A stretch of DNA of 64,000 bases from an uncultured Bermanella sp. (GTDB lineage Bacteria; Pseudomonadota; Gammaproteobacteria; Pseudomonadales; Oceanobacteraceae). This document shows, one piece after another, positions 44,562-51,618 of the stretch. Position 1 is the first letter of the stretch; each line of letters begins with the position of its first letter. The notes beneath the pieces are model-generated. The model saw only the letters and a list, made by a program, of their open reading frames with translations. It was not told the DNA's origin and made no database searches. The position numbers were made by a program, and so were the translations under genes. The DNA lies in assembly GCA_913058575.1 (NCBI GenBank), contig CAJXRF010000002.1:1-64000 (forward strand), written 5' to 3'.

Positions 44562-45923
44562 ATGAGTCAAACTATCGTCTGTGCCAAACAAGGCATCCCC
44601 CTCATTTTGTTATCTCATACTGAGTTTTCTGATTGGCGACTTGAGCAAAGCCAGTACGTGCAAACATGGCTTGAAAACACTCAATACGAAGGCAAAGGCT
44701 TATGCTTAATTCCCAGTGAAACAGGCGAGCTAAGCTGTGCGTTATTTTGCAGCCATAATTTACAAGAGTTTTTTGCCAGCGCAGATATCGTCAAGCAACT
44801 CCCTAAAAGCCAATTCAAGCTGGAATGCGATGAAAGTATTAAATTAAATGCGGCTATTAGCTGGGGTCTTAGCCACTATCAATTTGAACTGTATAAAAAG
44901 TCAGGTTCTCCAAAAGCCATACTGGCTGTGGACAATCAAAATATCGTTGATCAAGCCAATCACTTTGTAAATGCCATTCATTTAGTAAGAGACATGATCA
45001 ACACCCCTGCGGGCGACATGATGCCGGAACACATGGCAAAAACAGTGGAAGATCTTGCACAGCAATTTGGCGCCCAGTTCTCTCAAATTGTGGGCGATGA
45101 CTTATTAACAGAAAACTACCCCACCATTCATGCCGTGGGCCGTGCCAGTGTACATGAGCCAAGGTTACTAGATTTACACTGGGGGAATCCCCAGCACCCT
45201 AAAGTGACCCTTGTGGGCAAAGGTGTGTGCTTTGATAGCGGCGGCTTAGATATCAAACCCACTGCCGCCATGCGCTTAATGAAAAAGGATATGGGTGGCG
45301 CTGCCCATGTATTGGGCCTTGCCTATCTCATCATGAGCCACAACCTCCCAATTCAACTGCGCGTGATTATCCCCAGTGTGGAAAATGCCGTATCCAGCAA
45401 TGCCTTCCGCCCGGGTGATGTGATTACCACTCGCCAAGGCATAACCGTTGAAGTAGACAACACAGATGCCGAAGGGCGCCTAGTATTATGCGACGCCCTA
45501 AATGAAGCCTGTAACGATAAACCAGATGTGATTTTCGACTTCGCGACCCTTACTGGAGCCTGTCGGGTGGCTTTAGGAACCGAATTACCCGGTTTTTTCA
45601 GTACTGAGCCCAAAATTGCCAGTGACCTAATGCAAATTGGCCAAGAGATAGACGACCCAGTTTGGCAGTTGCCATTGCATAAAGCCTATAGAAGCCTACT
45701 AAGCAGTGATGTGGCAGACATCAGTAATTGTGCTGCCACGCCTTTTGGAGGAGCCATTACCGCAGCGTTATACTTACAGGAATTTGTCACACCAGAAACC
45801 CCATGGCTGCACTTTGACGTGATGGCTTGGAATAACCGCAAGCTACCCGGGCGCCCAGTGGGCGGGGAAGCATTTGGCATTCGAACCGTTTTTGAATACC
45901 TCAAACAACAATACCCAGGCTAG
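44562..45923 (+). CDS. M17 leucyl aminopeptidase family protein
   Basis: The 453-residue protein has the M17 catalytic domain: GKGVCFDSGGLDIKP and MKKDMGGAAHVLGLA hold the Lys and Asp metal ligands, and the family signature NTDAEGRLVL (about 299-308) holds the Asp/Glu ligands and catalytic Arg. Such di-zinc hexameric enzymes remove N-terminal residues from peptides in the cytoplasm. It is shorter than PepA (~503) and closer to the M17 subgroup with a reduced N-terminal domain. Monocistronic; the stop is followed by an inverted repeat. Confidence 0.92.
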   Translation: MSQTIVCAKQGIPLILLSHTEFSDWRLEQSQYVQTWLENTQYEGKGLCLIPSETGELSCALFCSHNLQEFFASADIVKQLPKSQFKLECDESIKLNAAISWGLSHYQFELYKKSGSPKAILAVDNQNIVDQANHFVNAIHLVRDMINTPAGDMMPEHMAKTVEDLAQQFGAQFSQIVGDDLLTENYPTIHAVGRASVHEPRLLDLHWGNPQHPKVTLVGKGVCFDSGGLDIKPTAAMRLMKKDMGGAAHVLGLAYLIMSHNLPIQLRVIIPSVENAVSSNAFRPGDVITTRQGITVEVDNTDAEGRLVLCDALNEACNDKPDVIFDFATLTGACRVALGTELPGFFSTEPKIASDLMQIGQEIDDPVWQLPLHKAYRSLLSSDVADISNCAATPFGGAITAALYLQEFVTPETPWLHFDVMAWNNRKLPGRPVGGEAFGIRTVFEYLKQQYPG

Positions 45924-45935
45924 GCGCTTTTTTGC

Positions 45936-45966
45936 TGCCGAAAGCTAAATCAATTGGCTTTCGGCA
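45936..45966. terminator. Inverted repeat after the aminopeptidase gene
   Basis: TGCCGAAAGC (45936-45945) and GCTTTCGGCA (45957-45966) form a perfect 10-bp stem with an 11-base loop. T-runs lie upstream (45928-45933) rather than downstream on the + strand, so it is not a standard terminator on this strand. It may protect the 3' end. Confidence 0.5.
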
Positions 45967-46015
45967 AACTACCGCTCAAAAAACGACCACCCCTTCCAAA
46001 AACCGTTATTTTCCC

Positions 46016-46021
46016 TATAAT
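46016..46021 (+). promoter_or_regulatory. -10 element and hairpin leader of trhO
   Basis: A perfect TATAAT lies at 46016-46021, with a weak -35 candidate CTTCCA at 45993-45998 (17-base spacer). Transcription would begin near 46028. The leader contains a small hairpin, ACCGG (46042-46046) with CCGGT (46056-46060), just before the ribosome site GAGGAAG. Confidence 0.65.
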
Positions 46022-46076
46022 GCGCCCTGTCATTTAAAAGCACCGGATTTACGTTCCGGTTAGCCGAGGAAGCAGT

Positions 46077-47075
46077 ATGAGCAATGCCCTGCCCAGCACC
46101 GTTGTGTGCGCCATGTACAAATTCGTTACCCTTGAAAACTTCGAACTTATCAAACCCAAATTACTAAAAGTAATGGAAGATAATCAGGTTCGCGGAACAC
46201 TATTAGTAGCCCAAGAAGGCATTAATGGCACCGTAGCCGGCTCTCGTACTGCCATAGACAATTTACTGGCTTGGCTACAAGAAGACCCGCGCCTAGAAGG
46301 CATTGTTTATAAAGAATCTTTCACAGATCAAACGCCATTTCACCGCACGAAAGTGAAATTGAAAAAAGAAATCGTCACCATGGGTGTTGAAGGCATCGAC
46401 CCAAAGCATGTGGTGGGCACCTATGTGAAACCTAAAGACTGGAACGCTTTAATCAGCGACCCTGAAGTCTTATTAGTCGACACCCGCAACGACTACGAAG
46501 TAAAAGTAGGCACTTTTAAAAACGCAGTTAACCCTGTCACCGATACTTTTCGTGAATTCCCTCAATACGTAAAAGAAAACCTAGACCCGAGCAAACACAA
46601 AAAAGTGGCCATGTATTGCACCGGCGGCATTCGCTGTGAAAAATCCACCGCGTACATGAAAGAGCAAGGTTTTGATGAGGTTTACCACCTTGAAGGCGGT
46701 ATCTTAAAGTATTTGGAAGAAGTGCCAGAGAAAGAGACCCTTTGGGAAGGAGAGTGCTTTGTATTTGATGAGCGTGTGACGGTAAACCATCAATTAGAAT
46801 CGGGCATTTATGATCAATGCAATGCGTGTCGTATGCCAATCACTCAAGAAGAACAACTTAGCGACAAGTTTCAAAAAGGCGTCAGTTGCCCCCATTGCTT
46901 TGACAAAACCACCCCAGAGCAACGCCAGCGCTTTGCCGAGCGGGAACGCCAAGTCGAACTTGCAAAACATCGCGGTGAGCAACACATTGGTGGGGATGTA
47001 AAAGAGTCCATTGCCAAACACCGCCAAGCAAAAGCAGATGAACGTGCTCGACAGCAGCAGCGCTCTAAAGCCTAA
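46077..47075 (+). CDS. trhO: tRNA uridine(34) hydroxylase TrhO (YceA, rhodanese-like)
   Basis: TrhO makes 5-hydroxyuridine at position 34 of tRNAs with O2, the first step toward cmo5U/mo5U. The 332-residue protein has the N-terminal acylphosphatase-like part ([18 protein letters not shown]), the rhodanese domain with active-site loop [15 protein letters not shown], and a C-terminal Cys cluster (QCNACRMP...CPHC) followed by a basic tail. The length matches bacterial TrhO proteins. GAGGAAG precedes the ATG, and a TATAAT promoter lies upstream. Confidence 0.94.
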   Translation: MSNALPSTVVCAMYKFVTLENFELIKPKLLKVMEDNQVRGTLLVAQEGINGTVAGSRTAIDNLLAWLQEDPRLEGIVYKESFTDQTPFHRTKVKLKKEIVTMGVEGIDPKHVVGTYVKPKDWNALISDPEVLLVDTRNDYEVKVGTFKNAVNPVTDTFREFPQYVKENLDPSKHKKVAMYCTGGIRCEKSTAYMKEQGFDEVYHLEGGILKYLEEVPEKETLWEGECFVFDERVTVNHQLESGIYDQCNACRMPITQEEQLSDKFQKGVSCPHCFDKTTPEQRQRFAERERQVELAKHRGEQHIGGDVKESIAKHRQAKADERARQQQRSKA

Positions 47076-47107
47076 TCATTGCTAGGCTATTTCAATGGCT
47101 CCATACC

Positions 47108-47144
47108 AGCCCTGCTACCACATTCAAGTGGCAACAGGGCTTTG
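47108..47144 (+). terminator. Rho-independent terminator of trhO
   Basis: AGCCCTGCTACCAC pairs with GTGGCAACAGGGCT with one internal mismatch, and TTTG then TATTATTT follow. It lies 33 bases after the trhO stop. Confidence 0.75.
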
Positions 47145-47213
47145 TATTATTTACCCATTGCCTACACCCAACTGTCCCCTTAAACTGCTAAAAAAATAAG
47201 CCAATAGTTGTTT

Positions 47214-48230
47214 ATGAGCCCATCTGAAAAATACACGACCCTTGCCGCTTGGGCATTAGCGGTTTGCCGCGCGCTAGAAGAAATGGGTATTGATCCCAAC
47301 CCGTTATTAGCAATCGTAGACATCGATCGAAAACAATTATCAGAGCACCCCGATGGCCGTGTAGAAATCGTAAAAATGACGCGGTTTTGGAAGTTATTAG
47401 AGAAAACCACAGGGGACCAAGCCTTTGGTTTAAAAGTGGCTAAGTTTGTTCAGCCCATGCATTTTCGAGCACTGGGATTACTCATGCTCACTACCGAAAA
47501 TATGGAAAATGCCATTTTGAAACTCGGCCAATATTCAGCCTTGGTTTCTAACTCTACTCGGGTAAGGCTTGAGCATAAAAGCGACCTGATCGGCTTTGCC
47601 ATCGAACCTATTCCTAATGTGGAAATTAGCAAGCATGCCATAGACAGTTTTTTTGCCACCTTAAAAATTCACGGGCAAAGAGAATGTGGCTCTACACCGT
47701 TTATTGAAAAAGTAGAATTAATGCGCCCCACCCCTACTTCAACGGAACCATGGCTAACATTTTTTGAAGCACCTGTTCAATTTGGCGCCAGCCAAAACTG
47801 CGTATGGTTACGACGAGAAGTATTAAGACGCTCAAGCATTATGGGAGACGAAAAACTCGCGGCTTATAATGAAAGCGTGGTGCAGGACTACGTAGAGAAC
47901 TTAAATGTAAAAGGCTGGAGCGAACGAGTTCATCTTATATTACTTAACCAACTAGATAAAAACGAACCCAGCTTAGCGTCTGTGGCCAAAGTATTGGAAG
48001 TGGGTGAGCGGACCCTTAGGCGCCACCTCAAAGAAGAAAACAACAATTTCAGACAGCTCTTACAAAGTGCACGAATGGAAATGGCCAATCATTACCTAGT
48101 GACATCTGACCTCGCCATGACAGATATTGCTCTTAGGTTAAGCTTTACCGATGCCAGTAACTTCTCCCGTGCTTTTCAGCGCTGGCAAGGCATTAGCCCT
48201 TCTGAATATCGTAAACAACACACCAAATAA
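47214..48230 (+). CDS. AraC-family transcriptional regulator (PF12625-type sensor plus HTH)
   Basis: The 338-residue protein has an N-terminal arabinose-binding-like sensor domain of the OruR/ArgR-like AraC group (RALGLLMLTTENMENAI, FGASQNCVWLRREVL). Its C-terminal double HTH reads LASVAKVLEVGERTLRRHL and MTDIALRLSFTDASNFSRAFQRWQGISPSEYR. The effector is unknown. The alkyl sulfatase gene follows 165 bases downstream on the same strand and has its own promoter-like region, so this regulator may control it. The ATG at 47214 is used rather than the TTG two codons earlier. Confidence 0.9.
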   Translation: MSPSEKYTTLAAWALAVCRALEEMGIDPNPLLAIVDIDRKQLSEHPDGRVEIVKMTRFWKLLEKTTGDQAFGLKVAKFVQPMHFRALGLLMLTTENMENAILKLGQYSALVSNSTRVRLEHKSDLIGFAIEPIPNVEISKHAIDSFFATLKIHGQRECGSTPFIEKVELMRPTPTSTEPWLTFFEAPVQFGASQNCVWLRREVLRRSSIMGDEKLAAYNESVVQDYVENLNVKGWSERVHLILLNQLDKNEPSLASVAKVLEVGERTLRRHLKEENNNFRQLLQSARMEMANHYLVTSDLAMTDIALRLSFTDASNFSRAFQRWQGISPSEYRKQHTK

Positions 48231-48281
48231 GCCCTTCATTCTGAAGCAGCCACTTTACAACTGGTTTTCTAGTCTTTTGTT

Positions 48282-48320
48282 GCCAAATTGGTCTTTAGGG
48301 ACTGTGCTTTGTCCTACTAT
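48282..48320 (+). promoter_or_regulatory. Promoter region of the alkyl sulfatase gene with icmF-like motif
   Basis: GCCAAATTGG (48282-48291) repeats ten bases of the icmF palindrome region and stands 23 bases before a -10-like TACTAT (48315-48320). An imperfect direct copy, CAACTGGTTTTCTAG, lies about 30 bases further upstream. AraC-type regulators often bind direct repeats next to the -35 region, so the neighbouring AraC gene is a candidate. Confidence 0.4.
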
Positions 48321-48394
48321 GACTAGCAAGGCTTTTAATTCCAGTTACACTCAATGGCACATAATAAAATTAATAATGATAAGTAGAGACCTTT

Positions 48395-50422
48395 ATGCGC
48401 CGTTCATATTTATTCGCGCTGCCATTAGTGGCCACCTTAAGCGCCTGTGACAACTCGCCTAAATTAGAAGAAGGCAGTAATGCTCAGGGACACACCGCCC
48501 CCACTGCTGTCACGGTGAAAGCCAATCAAGCTGTGATCGCAAAACGCCCTTTTAGTAATCAAGCCGATTTTGAAGATGCAAAGCGCGGATTAATTGCCCA
48601 AGATCCCAGCCTACTGACTAAAGACCAAAACGGCTCGACAGTGTGGAACATGCCCTCTTATGACTTCATTAAATATCAAGGTGCCACAGGTGATGCTCCG
48701 GCCAGTGTAAACCCAAGCTTATGGCGTCAAGAAGCGCTCAACAATATGCACGGTTTATACAAGGTAAAAGACGGCATCTATCAACTACGCGGATACGACC
48801 TTGCCAATATGAGCATTATTGAGGGGGATAAAGGTTGGATATTAGTCGATCCACTGACCGCCAAAGAAACAGCGCACAAAGCCCTTAAATTTGCTCAAAA
48901 GCATCTTGGTACTAAGCCCATCACCGCGGTTATTTACACCCATAGCCACATTGACCATTTTGGTGGCATTGAAGGCATTCTTGCCAACATGAGCGAGCAA
49001 GAACAAAAAGATCTTCGTATCATTGCCCCTGAAGGATTTATGGAGGAAGCCACCAGTGAAAACATTATTGCCGGCATGGCCATGGGCCGTCGCGCCTCTT
49101 TCATGTACGGGCGCTCACTGGCACACAACGATCGAGGGCACGTGGGAACCGGTTTAGGCAAAGGCCCAGCTTTTGGCCGCTTTGCTTTACTGCAGCCCAC
49201 TGAATTAGTGGGAGAAACCGGAAAAACTCTAAACATTGATGGTGTACCATTTGAATTTCAATATGTACCCGGCTCTGAAGCCCCAGCTGAATTCACTTTT
49301 TATCTGCCTGAACACAAAGCCTACTGCGGAGCTGAAATGTTATCGCGTAACATGCACAACCTGTACACCTTACGTGGTGCCAAAGTACGTGACGCCAACA
49401 TTTGGAGTGGTTACATAATAGAAGCCCGTGACATGTTTGCCGACAGTGATACTTACTTTGCCAGCCACCATTGGCCAATGTGGGGCACTGACAACATTCA
49501 AGAATTTTTAACCCAACAAAGCGATACCTATAAATACATTCACGATCAAAGTGTGCGTTTATTTAATGCGGGTAACACCCCTAATGAAGTGGCCGAGCAA
49601 GTGAATTTGCCTGCAGGCTTAAACACCGCATTCCATAACCAAGGCTACTACGGCACCGTTAAACACAACGCCAAAGCGGTTTATCAAAATTATTTAGGCT
49701 GGTACACCGCCAACCCCGCTAAATTAGACCCGCTACCAGAAACACAAGCGGCAAAACGCTACATGGAAATGATGGGCGGTGTTGAAACGGTTATCGCCAA
49801 AGCACAAACCGCATTTGATGACGCTTCTCAAGGCGACGTAGAAGAAGGCATTAAAACCTACCGCTGGATTGCTGAGCTATTAAACCATGCGGTCTTTGCT
49901 GAACCCGATAATGGTCAAGCCAAAGCCTTGTTGGCCAAAGTTTATGATCAACTGGGTTATCAAGCAGAATCTGCCCCTTGGCGCGACGTGTATTTAAGCG
50001 GTGCTTACGAATTACGCCATGGCGCCCCAGAAGAAGGAATTTCGGTGGCGATTATGGAAGGCGTATTACTGAAAACCCCCGTTCAAAATTTCTTTGAGTC
50101 CATGGCGGTTCGCTTAAACGGCCCTAAAGCGCAAGGTAAAAAATTGGATGTTAAAATTACCTTTACCGACTTAAATGAAAGCTACTTGTTAAGTTTGAAT
50201 AACTCAGTGTTGCGCCATAAAAAAGTTGATAAGAACACCCAAGCAGATGCGACTTTAAATTTAACTCAGCCATTATTTGTGAACATCATCATAGGTGAGG
50301 CGGGTATAAAAGATACTTTGTTTGGCGATGACCTATCGGTTGAAGGCAGTAAGTTAGATTTAATTAGCTTCTTTAGTTTATTAGATCAACCACGTGGCGC
50401 CTTTAATATCGTGACGCCATAG
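48395..50422 (+). CDS. Alkyl sulfatase, SdsA/BDS1 family, predicted lipoprotein
   Basis: The 675-residue metallo-beta-lactamase-fold enzyme hydrolyses primary alkyl sulfates such as dodecyl sulfate. The zinc motif is THSHIDHFGG (about 180-190), and further ligands lie in PGSEAPAEFTFYLPEHKAYCGAE. An alkyl-sulfatase dimerisation domain (about 430-540) and a C-terminal SCP2-like lipid-binding domain (about 560-675) complete the family layout (P. aeruginosa SdsA1 is 658 residues). The N-terminus has a lipobox LSAC with Asp at +2, so it is probably membrane-anchored rather than secreted. Alkyl sulfate use fits a surfactant- or lipid-degrading marine organism. Confidence 0.92.
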   Translation: MRRSYLFALPLVATLSACDNSPKLEEGSNAQGHTAPTAVTVKANQAVIAKRPFSNQADFEDAKRGLIAQDPSLLTKDQNGSTVWNMPSYDFIKYQGATGDAPASVNPSLWRQEALNNMHGLYKVKDGIYQLRGYDLANMSIIEGDKGWILVDPLTAKETAHKALKFAQKHLGTKPITAVIYTHSHIDHFGGIEGILANMSEQEQKDLRIIAPEGFMEEATSENIIAGMAMGRRASFMYGRSLAHNDRGHVGTGLGKGPAFGRFALLQPTELVGETGKTLNIDGVPFEFQYVPGSEAPAEFTFYLPEHKAYCGAEMLSRNMHNLYTLRGAKVRDANIWSGYIIEARDMFADSDTYFASHHWPMWGTDNIQEFLTQQSDTYKYIHDQSVRLFNAGNTPNEVAEQVNLPAGLNTAFHNQGYYGTVKHNAKAVYQNYLGWYTANPAKLDPLPETQAAKRYMEMMGGVETVIAKAQTAFDDASQGDVEEGIKTYRWIAELLNHAVFAEPDNGQAKALLAKVYDQLGYQAESAPWRDVYLSGAYELRHGAPEEGISVAIMEGVLLKTPVQNFFESMAVRLNGPKAQGKKLDVKITFTDLNESYLLSLNNSVLRHKKVDKNTQADATLNLTQPLFVNIIIGEAGIKDTLFGDDLSVEGSKLDLISFFSLLDQPRGAFNIVTP

Positions 50423-50454
50423 CTTCAACTTCTATTGAAAATAGCTCCTTCTTA

Positions 50455-50478
50455 AATCCCGCTTGGCGGGATTTTTTT
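50455..50478 (+). terminator. Rho-independent terminator of the alkyl sulfatase gene
   Basis: AATCCCGC and GCGGGATT form a perfect stem with a short TTG loop, followed by TTTTT to 50478. It lies about 33 bases past the stop codon. Confidence 0.92.
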
Positions 50479-50636
50479 ATGGCTAATTAAAAAACAGACT
50501 ACTTTAATGGCTGTACTACCTAGCACTGTTCAATCATTAGTTTTTTATCAAAACTGAATCATTCCAAGCCAGTTTCTCACTAATTCTAAAAAATCAGATC
50601 CTCCAAAAAAGGCATGCCCTATTACCCTTCAATAAC

Positions 50637-50665
50637 TTGACTACTTTTGTCAAAACCTATATTTT
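50637..50665 (+). promoter_or_regulatory. Promoter of the Fur-box hydroxylase gene
   Basis: TTGACT (50637-50642), a 17-base spacer and TATTTT (50660-50665) form a likely core; an alternative -10 TATATT at 50658-50663 would give a 15-base spacer. The transcription start would fall near 50672, so the Fur box lies just downstream of it. Confidence 0.6.
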
Positions 50666-50682
50666 CGCCCTTTAAAGTTAAT

Positions 50683-50701
50683 AAGAATGATAATCATTAT
50701 G
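50683..50701. promoter_or_regulatory. Fur box overlapping the start codon
   Basis: AAGAATGATAATCATTATG matches 16 of 19 positions of the classical Fur box. It covers both candidate start codons of the downstream gene (50687 and 50699). Iron-loaded Fur would block transcript elongation or initiation here. Confidence 0.85.
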
Positions 50702-51496
50702 AACATAGAATTCCTAGCCTTTTACTTTTTATTGGCCTTTACTGGTCAATTTATTTCTTGGAAATTCCCCTTTAGAGAACAAACCGAAAATAAAGAAAAA
50801 CTTTGGGACTGCTTGGCCATTCTTTCTGGCAGAGTATTTTCCATAGGATATATCGCTTTAATTGGCGCGCCGGCATTTTTGCTGTTGACTCATGAAACCG
50901 CACTGGTTCAATGGCGAGAAATTGTTGAAAGCTGGAACCCTATATACGCCGGTATCGCGCAATTTTTACTCATAGACTTTTTACTGTATTGGGCACATCG
51001 CTCCATGCATCACCAAAGGTTATGGAATGTCCATGCCTTCCACCACTCCCCTAAACACTTGTGGTGGGGAGCAGGCCTTAGAGCATCTCCTATCCATATG
51101 CTGATGAACAGCATTCCCTATACCCTGGCAGCGGTTATGTTTCCCACTCCGGAAGGGGCACTTATAACCGCTATTGCATTGTTTCTAGACATTGCTAATC
51201 AGCACTGGATACATTCAAATATTAAAGTTCCATTTTCCAAATATATTGAATGGATATTCGTAACACCACGACTTCACTTTGTTCATCATAGTAAAAAACG
51301 TGAATTTTCAGACAGTAATTACGGCTTTGTGTTTTCTTTTTGGGATCGAATTTTTGGAACACTCACAAATCCGGAAAAAGTTTCTGACAATGAAGTCATT
51401 GGTTTAAATTACAACAACACCAATGCTCGTCTATTTTGGGGAGTGGGCCCTAAAGTTAAGCTCAAAGCACCGCAAGCTGAACAGGCCATGGAATAA
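50699..51496 (+). CDS. Sterol desaturase/fatty acid hydroxylase superfamily membrane protein
   Basis: The 265-residue membrane protein has the di-iron histidine clusters of the superfamily: HRSMHH (near 100), HAFHHSP (about 115-121) and, near the C-terminus, HFVHHSKKREFSDSNYGF. It has about four membrane helices. Members hydroxylate or desaturate lipids using O2. Here the gene lies behind a Fur box next to the siderophore block, and it ends at a terminator shared with the acylase fusion. An iron-starvation role, for example lipid remodelling or modification of an acyl chain used in siderophore assembly, is inference. The start may instead be four codons upstream (50687). Confidence 0.88.
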   Translation: MNIEFLAFYFLLAFTGQFISWKFPFREQTENKEKLWDCLAILSGRVFSIGYIALIGAPAFLLLTHETALVQWREIVESWNPIYAGIAQFLLIDFLLYWAHRSMHHQRLWNVHAFHHSPKHLWWGAGLRASPIHMLMNSIPYTLAAVMFPTPEGALITAIALFLDIANQHWIHSNIKVPFSKYIEWIFVTPRLHFVHHSKKREFSDSNYGFVFSFWDRIFGTLTNPEKVSDNEVIGLNYNNTNARLFWGVGPKVKLKAPQAEQAME

Positions 51497-51530
51497 GTCC
51501 CTGTTATTAGTACCCAGTAAAAATATAAAA

Positions 51531-51562
51531 GCCGAGCTAAACACTGTTTAGCTCGGCTTTTT
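51531..51562. terminator. Bidirectional rho-independent terminator
   Basis: GCCGAGCTAAAC and GTTTAGCTCGGC pair perfectly around ACT, with AAAA before and TTTTT after. It stands between the convergent hydroxylase and acylase-fusion genes. Confidence 0.93.
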
Positions 51563-51618
51563 AGCTAAGGGGCTTAGCAGTACGAAACCCCTTTCATTTT
51601 TAGTTATAGTTTTTCTTA

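Noticed and set aside
45936-45966. Perfect inverted repeat considered as an attachment or mobile-element end
   Set aside because: There is no second copy, target duplication or transposase nearby. A 3'-end hairpin is the simpler reading.
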